Positions 11,366 through 22,876 of a DNA stretch of 64,000 nt are shown in pieces. Under the pieces are notes generated by a model, which had not been told where the DNA came from, made no database searches, and saw only the letters and a list, made by a program, of their open reading frames with translations. Numbering within the stretch: the stretch's first letter is position 1; each line of letters starts with the position of its first letter. Both the position numbers and the translations under genes were made by a program. Source of the stretch: Akebia trifoliata (Eukaryota; Streptophyta; Magnoliopsida; Ranunculales; Lardizabalaceae). The stretch spans positions 5,611,221 through 5,675,220 of the forward strand of contig CM030711.1 of NCBI GenBank assembly GCA_017979445.1, given 5' to 3'.

Positions 11366-11368
<3 letters not shown>
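10988..11368. mobile_element. Mutator-like foldback MITE, copy A
   Basis: 381 bp, starting GGGTCCCGTTCAGCACCC and ending GGGTGCTGAACATTTCCC, flanked on both sides by TATATATAT (9 bp, but in a TA run). It has two internal hairpins, 11052-11146 and 11211-11304, each made of an arm such as TTAGAAGTTTTGGAATGGGC and its complement. They are separated by a 60-70-bp spacer containing GGACGGTCCACGA. It lies 80 bp beyond the KCS stop, so may sit in its 3'UTR. Confidence 0.85.

Positions 11369-11403
<35 letters not shown>
11369..11403. repeat. (TA)n run between two Mu-like MITEs
   Basis: About 35 bp of almost pure TA between MITE copies A and B, ending TATATATGT. It is the common insertion environment of this family in the window. 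Confidence 0.95.
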
Positions 11404-11404
<1 letters not shown>

Positions 11405-11784
11405 GGAAATGTTCAACACCCTAAGTTTTACCACACACTTTAACAAACGTTTTTTGTCCTACATGGGTTAGAAGTTTTGGAATGGGCTGATTTTTGGTAA
11501 GGATGATCTCTATGATTAAAAGATCATCTTCACCAAAAATCAGCCCATTCCGAAATTTTTAGCCCCATATTTACAAGTTGAAAAATCGTGGACCGTCCAT
11601 ATTTTGTAAACCATTTTTTATGGGATTAGAAGTTTTGGAATGGGCCGCTTTTTGGTGAGAATGATCTCCTCATCATAGAGATCATCCTCACAAAAAATCA
11701 GCCTATTCCAAAACTTCTAACCCATGTAGGACAAGACACGTTTGTTAAAGTGTAGGGTAAAGCTTAGGGTGGCAAACAGGACCC
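11404..11784. mobile_element. Mutator-like foldback MITE, copy B (inverted relative to A)
   Basis: 381 bp, the same length as copy A, starting GGGAAATGTTCAACACCC and ending GGGTGGCAAACAGGACCC. The spacer reads as the complement of that of copy A, so B is an inverted copy and A plus B form an approx. 800-bp palindrome around the TA run. Flanks TATATATGT and TATATATAT agree at 8 of 9 positions, compatible with a 9-bp target duplication. Confidence 0.85.
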
Positions 11785-11874
11785 TATATATATATATATA
11801 TATCTCGTATTTGTAACTAAAAAAATTATATTAAAATTATTAAATTAATGCAAGTACAACAATTATCTTCTTCC

Positions 11875-12050
11875 TTTTTTTGTTTTTTTTGTTTTTTTTT
11901 GTTTTTTAACGGAGGGTTCCAGACCCCACAAACCATAATTTAAGATGGGATAAATTCCTGTGGATGATCAACAAGAAGGCTTGATCTCAAGATCTCTCTC
12001 TTTTATGAGGATGCCTTGGGCACTACTCCCAACACTCATTGGTTACAATA
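11875..12050 (-). mobile_element. tRNA-derived SINE, minus strand
   Basis: On the minus strand the block starts GTAACCAATGAGTGTTGGGA followed by AGTGCCCAAGGC (box A-like). It ends in an A-rich tail, seen on the + strand as T8/T9 runs broken by G at 11875-11905. The segments GATAAATTC..GTGGATGA and CCAACACTCATTGGT recur in the SINE at 50123-50330. It is degraded relative to that copy. Confidence 0.55.
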
Positions 12051-15000
12051 GTTATCTTGTTTCATTCAATATGTATCATGTTATTTAGTTATCTTAAAAT
12101 ATTAAAGACCCTAACACACAAATATTTTGTACTTTATTTCCCAATATAAAACTTTATCACGAGTAATCCTTTTGCTACTACCATATGTAGTTTAAAGATT
12201 ATGCCACGCAAAGAAAGTGACACGTGCATTGCACATGATGTGTAAGAAGAAAAGTCCTCAGTTAAGTAGTTGCATCATATTTTTAAGAACTTATTAAGAG
12301 AGTTGGGCTTATTTAAAGAATTTATTGGAGAGTTGGGTTCCAATGACTCATGAGAAAACATAAAAGCCAATAGTTGGGATTTATATGCATCCGAGTAACA
12401 CACATTTTGAAGATAGTTATCCTGAAGATAGATCCCAACTACTAAATTTCATGTATAGACAATTTGATTAGGGTTTTCCCAATGAGTCATTCTTCATGAA
12501 TCACTAGAACCTAGCCCTTTATTAAAACCCGAAGTAGCTAAATTAAACTATGAGGAGTTTTTCATTGATAAATTTTGTACAAACCCTACGTGAGAGACCA
12601 AGGTGTTTTATAGATTTAAAAGCGATCACCATGACCTAGTAAGGTTAAGTATTGGCACCACATTTTCCATTCAAGATTCAACTTCGTTTATGTGATGTAC
12701 ATAAGGTTTGAATATTATTATATGATTGCCAAATAGGCTGGGATTAGTCTGTAATGGCATTGACATGAATCCCGAGGTGACACATGGACGAAGAATTAAC
12801 TGTACATTCTGACAATTGTAACCCCAGTTAAAAGAAATATTTAAATTGAAGTTTCTAATAAAGCGAGAGGACGACCTAAAAGAAGTTGTGGCCCTTCTAT
12901 AACTCTTCCTCCCTTTTCCCAAGGAGGGGAGTGACATGATATATAGGTAAAGGCCCATCTTATTTCTATCATGTGTTCCGTCATATTGATGTAGACAAGT
13001 TTGCTGACACTTATCTCAATATCTATGATCGAGATAAGAAGCGTCGAAGAAAGAAATCACTAGCATTGACTAAGTCAAATATATTTGACTGAATCAACTC
13101 GATCCAATCTTTGACCGATCTTCAAGACCTATCCAAATTCTCTTAGGACTGTTTCTTGTATTGAGTTTCTATTTTTTAAGGTGCTTAAGTGGTTCTAATT
13201 AATTTTTATTTCAATTTAAAAAAATGTTCATTTTCCTACTCGGTTTCTAAGTTGTTTTATGTCTCTATTATTTTCTAAAATTTATTTGTATTCTTTAGGT
13301 TATAATTAAAAATCCTTTTAAGTGTTCAAATTGAATTTAATAAGATTAGAAGGTTGCTAATATGCTATACAAAGATTAAGAAGTTATTTTTTAATATTTT
13401 AGAAGGTTTCTAAATTGTTATGAAGGAGTTATCTATATAAAGAATTTCAATAAATAAATTTAGTAAGTTAATTTTTTTGAAAATTAATTAATTAAATAAT
13501 AAGAAGAGACTTTTCTTTCCTTCGTATTTTTTTATAGCATAAGAACCCGATATTAGTTTTTCATTTAGTGGTTGCGATTGATTTTCATCAATTTCAAATC
13601 TAGATTAAAGTTTCTAGTCTGTTTTGCTCAATATAGAAATTCTTCATCACTATTAGTTCTTAGGATTTCACTCTAAAACCCAATTTTTGACATAAACTCT
13701 ATGTTTGTGTGTTCAACTCTACATCACATATATCCTATGGAATTTACATAATTGGTACATCTATCAAAAAGTATGCACCCTACTTATTTAATAATTTATG
13801 TAAGTTTTAATTTCTACCAACCTCTACCTAATCAGTCTAACAAAACTAGTCTTAGGTCTGACGATTGACTTGAATTGGGCACTTTTTTTCCTCTAATTTT
13901 GGTTTTCATGATAGACCATGTGCTAATGTTCCCATTGCATGAGTTCGGATTCCATCTTGGGTGGAGTCCAACTTTGAAGTGGCCAACCTGCTTCAAATTT
14001 TTTAAGGAACCCTCCTCGTTACAAGACATATGGTAATTTATATTTATTTTACGTCCCTACATTTTCGTCAATATTTAGAATACTTTTTTGGAAATGCCAC
14101 ATGTAATCTAAAGGAAAGGATTCCTTCGAAATTTTGAAGCCGGATGGCCCTTTCAAAGTTTTTTCCTCTTGTGTGGAGGGTTGATTTGGCAGCACTTGTT
14201 GATACGTATTATTGTGCATATCTTGAGGTGCTACATGCATGTGACCATTACCACCACAATATTTATGATTGGAACCACATCTAACTTGGAGTACCTTCTG
14301 ACGACTCTAATTCCAACAACTAGGCACTATAGCTCATTTCAAGAGTTTCTACAAATTTCAAGATTATAACTCTGACTTGATCCGATTCCACTTCATATAA
14401 TTTCACCTTCCAAACAAACCCTGTCAAGTTGTTTACCAAGATCAATTGGACTTTTCTAGTCTCAACCCACGATTGAGAACCTCCATCAAACTGACGATTA
14501 CGATTAGGATACAAAACACAGATTTCCTAAAGATTAGTATAAATTTTTTAGGGAGTAGCATAATTTTTTCTAAGGATACATTTTTTTTGAAAATCTCTAA
14601 CCTCTTGTTTGATGGAGAGCCTGAGGAGTGTTTTCCAAAAAAATTTGGTATAAAGTGGATTTTTTATTAGGATACGGAACCCCTAATCTTTTGTTTGATG
14701 GAGAACCTCAAATATGGGTTGAGGCGGTATGAAGTTGTTATCTCTTTTACGATGATGCTTACCCCTGCAACACCCACCACCCCAACCCTCCCCCACTAGT
14801 GATTATGTGGTTGATCACATAATATAACGTCACATTAAATGAAGTTTGTATTCAATATCAATGGCTGTTTTCTAGGGGTGATGTTATTAAATACGCTTTG
14901 TCACATAATGGCAGTACAGAAACAGCCGTGCACTCAATCTGATATGTTTAATCTCGACTCAAAATTTGCCGCATAGACACCAAATTTTGGATCCAAATTC

Positions 15001-15779
15001 ATAAACCCCATAATTAAGGTATGGGCCCATGTTAACAAGCATTAAATACACTTTCAAAAGAATTTACTAACTAAAAAATCGTAAAAGATACCCTCAACGT
15101 GTGCCTTTAGGGCACATATTATCATAAAACCCATAATCAAGTTGGTACGTAGTTGATATTTTTCAATTTTCTGGACCTAAATAAATAAATAAATCCACCA
15201 ACCTCAACTGTCTTTCTATCTTAAATATTCATTAACAGGTGACAGGCTTTCATAAATATTCACCTTTATCTTCTGCATCTACTGACTTTATTCTTCTAGG
15301 ATTAGTAAAGATAAAATTGCAAACGATAACTCTTTGAAAGTTATTACAACCATCTAGGAGTCTGGAGAATTGGTTCAAAATATTTTTGATAGTATCGAGG
15401 ACTATCATCTCTTTTTTTTAATTATCAAATCTCAATATTTCGGCCTGATAATAATTGGATTGGGCCCCAATGCCATCAAATCTGATATGATGTTCTTAAA
15501 ATTTGATTAAATTTCGTATATTTAAACAAAATATACATTATAATTTACATATTTTCACATGGTTAACTGATTGAGATATAATATTTCAAGACATGATTGA
15601 TTTAGAATTGATCTAAACAGTTATCAAGTCAGATTCTTATCAGAACCCAAATCCTTGATCTGAAGTTATATGGATGGGAATGGATCATGTTAGTTCGTGA
15701 ATTTCAAAAAGTAAGGCTCACATTACATGAAATGGCTCAAATTAAAATTTGTGTAAGAGTTATTTAATTGTTGATGAAG
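12051..15779. other. Intergenic region without recognisable gene
   Basis: Short frames only. At 12865-12900 a + frame reads ARGRPKRSCG, AT-hook-like, but an upstream stop limits it to about 30 codons. A short direct repeat (TTTTGTTTGATGGAGAACC type) occurs near 14600 and 14690. Nothing else could be assigned. Confidence 0.5.
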
Positions 15780-16310
15780 TTTGTAGATGCACAATTTCGC
15801 TCTACACTTTCCTTCTCTCTCAGCTCGGGCGGACCTGCAAATCAGCCCACTCCGACGATCAAGTTAGATAAATTGATCAGTATATTTTTTTAAGAGAAGA
15901 AGAATTCGAACCTCTTTTACCCATAGTTTTCTTCCTTATATAGGCGTTTTTTCTGGTTCAGTTTCTGTGCCATCCTTTGAAGTGACCTTGGGCAGTTAGC
16001 CCACTCCCTGACATGTCAGCTGCAGGAGTTGTTGCAACTGCCCTGCCACCTCTGTGATGACGTGAGCTGTGAATGCTGTCAGTCCACTGTCGCATATGTC
16101 AGATCCGTACAACCGACCTATGTTGCCTCTACCCGTACCATTTCACCTACCGGTGGCTAAGGTACGAGCTCAATCATTTACTTGCACTCGAGGATCTCAA
16201 TCTGCCGGGCTTACTTTCCGTCAATCCGAGATTTGGAGATACTTCCGAGCTCAAACTCATGCCACGTGTCCTATTCCAGAATTTCCCCCACAAAGTTCAT
16301 CTAAAGTTTA
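15780..16310. other. Possible LTR remnant
   Basis: This block is richer in GC than its surroundings, with a TATA-like CTTATATAGGCG near 15935, a G-box-like CCACGTGTCC near 16263 and many TGACGT/TGTCAGCTG words. The look is of a plant LTR promoter, but I could not find matching ends, a target duplication or a second copy in the window. Its small frames resemble no protein known to me. Confidence 0.25.
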
Positions 16311-16848
16311 ATTGTTGGGGTTATTATGTATTAATGGATTTTGAACCCTTAGTTTTAATTTATCATAAAGATTTGGGGTAAGGAAGGCAAGACACATTAA
16401 AAAAATGTTTTAGATAAGTGATGAAAAGATTGGGAATGCCTCTTATTTTCATTAAGGTTTTATGGGTTACTAACTATGATTGATCTAGTCGGGTCAGGTT
16501 CGACCCACCAGCTCAACTGGATTGGTCCCACTTGCATTCATCCTTTCATTGTCATCATATTCATTGGATTTGAAGCTAAATACACGTTTTTTTTGTTTTT
16601 TTCATTTAAATTTAATGGTAAGAACTTTTTAACCATTGATGAAAATTTGTTTATAGGATTTGTTCGACAAAGATTTGACGACAATGATGGGACCTAAATT
16701 TTGATTGTTGTAGTTTGAAGTAATGTTAGATTTTAAAGTCAATCATTAGAAGATAGAATATTGGATTATATGGATGTGGAGGGCTGAACAAGTTTAATAA
16801 ATAACAAAGAAATATTGGTTTCTGTCTTTTCTTATTCATTTAAGAGTT

Positions 16849-17030
16849 GGGTAAATTTTCAAATAATTATAAATTTTTTTAAAATTTTCAAAAAATTTAT
16901 TAATGTTGACATAATTATCATATAATGCTTGTAAAACGCTATTAAATTATTAACATTACATAATAATCATGTCAACGTTAACAACATTTTGAAAACACCT
17001 AAATTTTTATAATTATTTGAGAATCTACCC
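16849..17030. mobile_element. Short palindromic MITE (GGGTAAATT family), copy 1
   Basis: 182 bp with imperfect inverted ends: GGGTAAATTTTCAAATAATT on the left; the right end, complemented, begins GGGTAGATTCTCAAATAATT. Flanks TTAAGAGTT (16840-16848) and TTATGAGTT (17031-17039) agree at 8 of 9 positions, suggesting a 9-bp target duplication and a Mutator-type origin. A related copy is at 47779-47914. Confidence 0.7.
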
Positions 17031-17128
17031 TTATGAGTTTTCAATTTGTACAAGTCAAAAGACACAAATTAAATATATGCTTAAAAAAAACCTATTACAC
17101 TCAGCAGATATCATTATCTGATGAGTTT

Positions 17129-17355
17129 ATGGTTTTTAAATTTGTTCGAGACCGAGACGTATTATTCGAGTTAACTCAGTATCAGAGCTGAACGAGATCA
17201 ACTCACAAAGTCATTTTTTTTATCGAGTTTTACATCTCACGTTTAATTTTTTGAATTATCTTACGAGATGTCTCAAACCTATAGGAAAACTCATCCGAGA
17301 CGATTCGATATCGGAACTGAACGAGATGAGACGCGATGCCGAGTTTAAAAATCAT
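17129..17355. mobile_element. 227-bp MITE (ATGGTTTTTAAA family), copy 1
   Basis: It starts ATGGTTTTTAAATTTG and ends with the approximate complement GAGTTTAAAAATCAT. The body holds conserved words such as GTTCGAGACCGAGACG, GAGCTGAACGAGAT, CAACTCACAAAGTCATTTTT and GAGATGAGACGCGATG, all found in the same order in the copy at 47992-48218, which is also 227 bp. Non-coding. Confidence 0.8.
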
Positions 17356-17399
17356 GGATGCACTAGATTTTATTTTCATTTTTTCAAAATTATCTAAAG

Positions 17400-17846
17400 A
17401 GCGTGGCGATTGTTTTTTATCTGTCGCTGTTCATATTAGGTCTTTCTTTCTAAAAGAAAAAATAACTTATAGAGGCCGATTTTATATCCGAATAAGCAAA
17501 TCTGCTCCTCTTCTCATTCTTCGTCTTCTTCCTTCCTCGTTTCTCTGCAACATCAGCTTCGTCTTCCTCTTCTCTGTTACCTCTGGTGGAAACGAAGACG
17601 AAGTCATCGAGATCGATCTCTGCTTCTTTTTCACACTCATCTCTCAGACGATCTACTGGAAACGAAGACGAAATTCTTCCCATTTCGATCTGCTGGAAAC
17701 GAAGACAGCTTCTTCCTCATCTCTCTCTCTCTTCTCATTTCGGTCTTCTTCGTTCTTTGTTTCTCTACAGATTTGGGCGATTCATTTCTAACCGGTTTTG
17801 GGCGATTCGACTCCAAAGAAACCCTAAATTCGATCTCTCTCAAAGG
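17400..17846 (+). promoter_or_regulatory. 5'UTR-like, pyrimidine-rich block ending in a splice donor
   Basis: A CT-rich stretch contains AAACCCTAAATTCG (telo-box AAACCCTA, common in 5' leaders of plant housekeeping genes) and ends CTCAAAG|GTAAGAA, a strong plant donor at 17847. The word TGGAAACGAAGAC is repeated three times (about 17587, 17657 and 17693). No downstream coding exon on the + strand could be joined before the inverted duplication begins at 18064. It could be the leader of a gene cut off by that rearrangement, or an orphan fragment. Confidence 0.4.
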
Positions 17847-18063
17847 TAAGAAATCACAAACATTTAATTAGTTTTTATTTTTAATTTCATGTTCTGAGTT
17901 TTATGTATTTATTACGAAAGATTGATTTCATGTTCTGAGTTTTCATCTTCTTCGATTTCGTCTTCTTCGTTCCGCTGCTGGTAAGAAATACTGGGGTATT
18001 TTTAATTTGCGTGAAAGTTCCTTAATTGGGTGGAATATTGGAATCTGGTTGGAAGAATTTCTG

Positions 18064-20185
18064 TTTTTGAACTGACGGCACCCCTACCACCTAAGGAACA
18101 CGGCTGAAATTGTTGCAACAAGAACTGCAAAAGAAAACTTGCTTGTTGGATTATCAAACATACTAATCCTCCAACAAGATGCCAATACGTGGTAGAATCA
18201 GAAACTATAAAATATACTAACCCTACACTTAGAAATACTTCCTTGATCGAATAATAAGCTTTAAATTCACAGAAGTAATCTCCCATTGAATTATTTTAAA
18301 TTTGTTTCTAGCATTGGACAAGTTTTCTGATACACGAGCAAAAACTTCATATTCTCTTTGGAGTCTTTCCCAGTAAAGCAAGAGACATCATGAACAAAAG
18401 TACCATCATAGAATGAGCTAAGCTTGGACCCAACAGGAGAAGAGCCAAAGCTTTAGAATTAACCAACACAAACAAAGGTAAATTATAACTTTTAGATGAC
18501 TTTGTTATATGAGTAAATTTTTAGATGTATAAAACAACAAGCATGCATTGATTCCCCCATGTTTGCACTAAATACGACAAAATTCATGGTAAACTACTAA
18601 CAATTAAACAAGAAATTATTCAAGTTGAACCTAGTCCTAATCTTGCCATGGTTGAATTGACTTAATTGCATCTAAGAGGAAAAATATTGGAAAGATATCT
18701 TAATTCCTAAACTTTTGGGCAATTCGCTTAGTTTCATAGAAAATTTTGTAATTAGTGATCCAAAAAAAGAAACATGGTAAAATATATCAAGCCCTCCAAA
18801 AATTTTCAATCAAACTTCATTTTGCAGGAAAATTGTAGGGAAATCAACAAACAACATATATGTAAAATGAAAATGATTGAGATGGGGATATCAAAAAGGA
18901 TGAGTGCCAGTTTCCATGGAAGTAAAACGAGTCTGACTGAGATAGGAAACTGAAATGGATGAGCGCCATTTGCCACGAAAAGGGAAAAAAATAATAAAAA
19001 ATAAGGTTCTATTTGATTGCAAGAAAATGTGTAGGCAAATATGGTCTTCCCACAATCTTATATTAAACAAGTACTAAGCAATACACTTAGCTGTTTAGAA
19101 TTTAACCCCCCCCCCGGAAATCAACAAACAACATATATGTAAAATGAAAATGATTGAGATGGGGATAGCAAAATGGATGAGTGCCATTTTCCATGTAAGT
19201 AAAACGAGTTTGACTGAGATGGGAAACTGAAATGGATGAGCGCCATTTGCCACGAAAAGGGAAAAAAATAATCAGAAATAAGGTTCTATTTGATTGCAAG
19301 AAAATGTGTAAGCAAATATGGTCTTCCCACAATCTTATATTAAACTAGTACTAAGCAATACACTTAGCTCTTTAGAATTTACCCCCCCTTCAACAGCTAC
19401 CCATGATTTATTCATTGATTACATTTAATTAACACAAATTAAACTCATCAGGAGACCAAAATATAAGACAATATAATAATGGAAAGTTACCCAAACCAAT
19501 CCAAATCCACATTGAACCACACATAGCTCAATTATGCCAAGCAAGTTTCCAAACACATAGTTTTGGTCTCTCTCTGTTTAGAGGCACAACGGCTAGTTTT
19601 TTAAACTCTGTGTCTCCTACAATGGATGGAAAAAAAAAATCTGCTTTACACTCTCGGCGGTTATCTACACAACGGCTAACTTTTTTGAACTCTATAGCTT
19701 GGCTTTTTCAATAGGTGAAAAATCTTCTTATATACATGAGTCGTTCCTTTCTCCCTAAGAAAGGAAAAAAAAAAGTTATTTTTTTTTCTTATAATTGCTT
19801 TGTTGTTTCGTTTCTCTCATTCTATAGAAATCTGATTTTATTGAGAATTCTTGGATAATCATACCGTATTTATAGAGATCACATCAACCAAGATATGGAA
19901 ATAATCTAATGCACCCAAATTACTCTACTCTCATCCTTCAACGTTTAGGAATATAAACAATTTACCATCCTCAAAAGTGACCTTGTCCTCAAGGTTGGAA
20001 CTTCTCCGATCCCAAATAATAATGGAATCTATTACAACATTCTTAACTCGCGTTTTCCACCCTACTCGTTTTCTAGTGACCTTACAATCATTTTTTGATT
20101 CAATTTTTTATGTATGACGCAAAAATTTCCATGATTGATCAAGAGTAATGGAATCTTTTGTCACGTGATTTTCAATTGTATTAAA
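18064..20185 (-). repeat. Left arm of a large inverted duplication (mate 22877-25371)
   Basis: Reading the minus strand from 20185 to 18064 follows 22877-25371 of the + strand in order, with scattered substitutions. The matched parts are the gypsy pol-end/LTR fragment, then the BUD31 5'UTR-intron sequence, ending GTCAGTTCAAA. About 630 bp present in the right arm (about 23506-24138: LTR end, BUD31 promoter and first exon) are absent here; the junction is near 19560. A 277-bp tandem duplication is extra here. Net lengths agree once these two differences are removed. Confidence 0.92.
18839..19382. repeat. 277-bp tandem duplication within the left arm
   Basis: Unit 1 runs 18839-19115 and unit 2 from 19116. 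Both start GGAAATCAACAAACAACATA and continue through GATGAGCGCCATTTGCCACG to AATTTAACCCCC or AATTTACCCCCC. They differ at only a few positions, so the duplication is recent relative to the arm divergence. The right arm has a single copy. Confidence 0.92.
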
Positions 20186-20785
20186 ACACTCATTTGTAGG
20201 TTGATCAATTCCAAGAAATATGTAAGTTTTCCTTTTTTGGAGCATTTATTCTTTTCTTTAAAGAAATGATTCGAGTAGACAATGAGATTCCCTCAAAATA
20301 TCCCGCATTGACTTGAAAAATTCCTTCAAATCTCCATGTACCAATTGGATTATTTCTATGAACGTTTCATTCGATTCTGTGATCTCCATATTTTAAATTG
20401 ACAATGTACAATGGAAAGATGATTGAAGAATGGTGATTGATATGACGCTTGACACAAAATAATCCAAGGATCGTTGGGCTTTGATACTAAATGATACGTG
20501 TCTAATAGATTAGATCGGCAAACAATAGGAAAAAAGAGGAAAATTTTAAAAATGATCTCGTTCGAAGGAGATCAGACCTCCTAAGCCACCATTTCGAGAT
20601 GGTGAATCTTCAAAATCCAATAGGATTCTTAATATTCTTTTTTCTATATAAATTTCATTCATATTACATGGGAATTAAGTACACGAGAGTTGTAAAATAA
20701 TTGAAAAATTACCCTAAAACTACCCATTATATTAAACCCACACACAACACCCAAAATTCCCACAATCAAATAACTACATCTAACA
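19561..20785 (-). mobile_element. Truncated Ty3/gypsy fragment, minus strand
   Basis: On the minus strand, 20785-20492 looks like a 294-bp LTR (TGTTAGATGTAG ... ACACGTATCA). It is followed by a degenerate initiator-Met primer site (TAGTATCAAAGC, two mismatches to the usual site) and a short gag-like start (MEITESNETFIEIIQ, at about 20390). The sequence then jumps to a pol-end remnant with NLEDKVTFEDG and an LTR-like stretch from 19959 downward (TGTTTATATTCC, TATA box CTCTATAAATACGG, AATAAAATC). The two LTR-like parts are not alike in body, so this may be two nested or recombined elements. Confidence 0.55.
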
Positions 20786-22876
20786 AATTATCTCATACAT
20801 GAGTTGCACTTTAACCACATTTTTTTGTACTCCTACATATAGATATGTATCATAAGGCATGCCAATTGTCTTTAAAGATATGTTCAAGGGTGAGTTATAA
20901 AGTCCAACATCACTAAATATTTTATGATTTAACACTTGATTTTTCAGAATTAGGAATCAATTTTAATTTGGGTTGGTGCACCAACACATCAGAAATAGGC
21001 TTCCTCTTTGACTTGAGCAAAACTAGTTGAAACCACTTTTTTTTTTTTTTTTTTAAGTTGAGCTGGTTCTTGTAATCTATTTTCCTATTTTCATAAAATC
21101 TCAGTTCATTTTTGAAAATTTAGCTGAAAAATAGGATTATGTGTTTGGCTAAATTTCGTTGTCTTCAAGTATTTGTAAGAGTTAATCAAGCCAAGATGGG
21201 AAGGCAACAAGATCCAAAGGCAAATTTGATATGTGCAAATTAATCATCGATTTATTGATCCGAAGCAAGAGACAACAAATTTTAGATCGAATCTCGTTTA
21301 TCATTTTGGATAGGCTACAAGGTTAGATTGATTTAACTATATTTTATGATTCAACCTTGCATAATTAAAATTATACAAACTTTATTTATAGGTGTTTTAC
21401 CTCTAAAATTACACTTTTAAGGATATTGTGTTTTTTTTAATTTATTGATCTCAATGGACCTGATTAACAAGTGTAAATATCACCAAAAAAGAAAAAAAAG
21501 AAAGATCAAAAAACAAATACCTATAGGACATAAATACCAAATCCATTTAATTAAAGGGGAAATTACTAATATAGCAATGTATTTTTGCCAAAATTACCAT
21601 ATCAGTCCTTTTTTATTACTTGTAAATGGTCATAAAAACAAATTTTGTAACTATATTTTCACTATTATTGTTGTATGGACTTATGTTACTCAGTTCCGTG
21701 GTTTATTCGATTTGAATTCAGGTTCGTGGTTTGCCACTCTAGAATGAACCCTATCGTAGGGATAATTCGTTTCTTGGTTCGCTTGTGTTCTCTAAATCGG
21801 TTTGCCTTTACATATATTGAAGTTAAGAAGTTCAATTATAATATTAAAAATTGTAAGTTAAATAGAAACAAATTAATATAATAATCAAAATTCTAAATAT
21901 AAATAATGAAAAAGATGATTAATAAATTGGTTGGGTTCACCGAACCAATAAAAAAATTGTTTGGTTCGTCGAATCCAATAAAAATTGGGTGGGTTCACGA
22001 TATTTGGGTTAGTAGGGTGTTTTCCTTGTTCAGTTAAGTCGGTGTTTGATTCTTGGTTGGTGTGAGGAAGTTCTTTCTTGGCTTCTAAACGGATTCTCTG
22101 GTTCTTGGTTCCATCTGCAATTTGTTGCGGCATCTGGAAAGAACGTAATCGCTGTATTTTTGAAGGCAAGGTTGTTACGTTGGAAGGGTAAATCATTTCA
22201 ATTTTGGAGATCGTGTATTTTTGAAGCAAACTTTATAAATAGTTCAAGGGGGTTTACTTTGAAAATTTCGTTGTTCGGTGGGATAGGATTTGTTAGTTGC
22301 CGAGAGATTAGCTTGTTGTTTTGCGCTTTGTTGTTTGTTTTCTCTCTTTTCTCGTGTTGCTTTATTTTATTGTTGGTTCCCTGTTTCTGGGTTGGTCACC
22401 TCGACCCCATTTTTTTTCTTTTCAATAAAATTTATCTTTATTGATAAAAAAAATTGTATATATAACTGTTTTGGTAAAGCTTAATATTGATAAAATTGGA
22501 TATATAATCATTTTCATAAATATTTTAAAAAAATAGGACTGATTTAATATTTTCTGCAAAATATTCAACCCTTCTCGTAAAACACCTTTGTAAACTAGGG
22601 GAACACACTTGTTGGATTCAGACCGGATTTAGCTAGGCCCTAACCGAACCCTAAAGAGGTGGGTTGGATGCCATAAACCCTATCAAACCTAAGTAGTATA
22701 AGCCCAAGCCCAACCCCAAGTTTTGTGGGGCTTATAAAAACATTAAGAATTTATCCATATTTTGGACTTGTTTAGTTTTTTAATACTTCTCATCAATTTG
22801 GGCTATTTCACCATTTTTAAAAACATTGCAAATTCTCTCTAAGAGGATCTCATATTAATACATGCTTTTCTTTTCT
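20786..22876. other. Spacer of the inverted duplication; possible retroposon tail
   Basis: Mostly AT-rich with no gene. From about 22046 to 22460 a GT/TTG-rich stretch ends in CAATAAAATTTATCTTTATT followed by GATAAAAAAA, which resembles the 3' end and A-tail of a LINE or processed transcript on the + strand. The 132-codon frame in it has no recognisable domain. The rest (20786-22045 and 22461-22876) shows nothing I can name. Confidence 0.4.

Noticed and set aside
12865..12955. AT-hook-like peptide ARGRPKRSCG on the + strand
   Set aside because: An upstream in-frame stop leaves only about 30 codons, with no supporting exon nearby.
16069..16381. Overlapping 80- and 102-codon frames
   Set aside because: They fall in a GC-richer LTR-like block in two frames at once and resemble no known protein.
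22046..22444. 132-codon frame rich in Phe, Leu and Cys
   Set aside because: Reads through a GT-rich retroposon-like tail ending in AATAAA and an A run; no domain or conserved motif.
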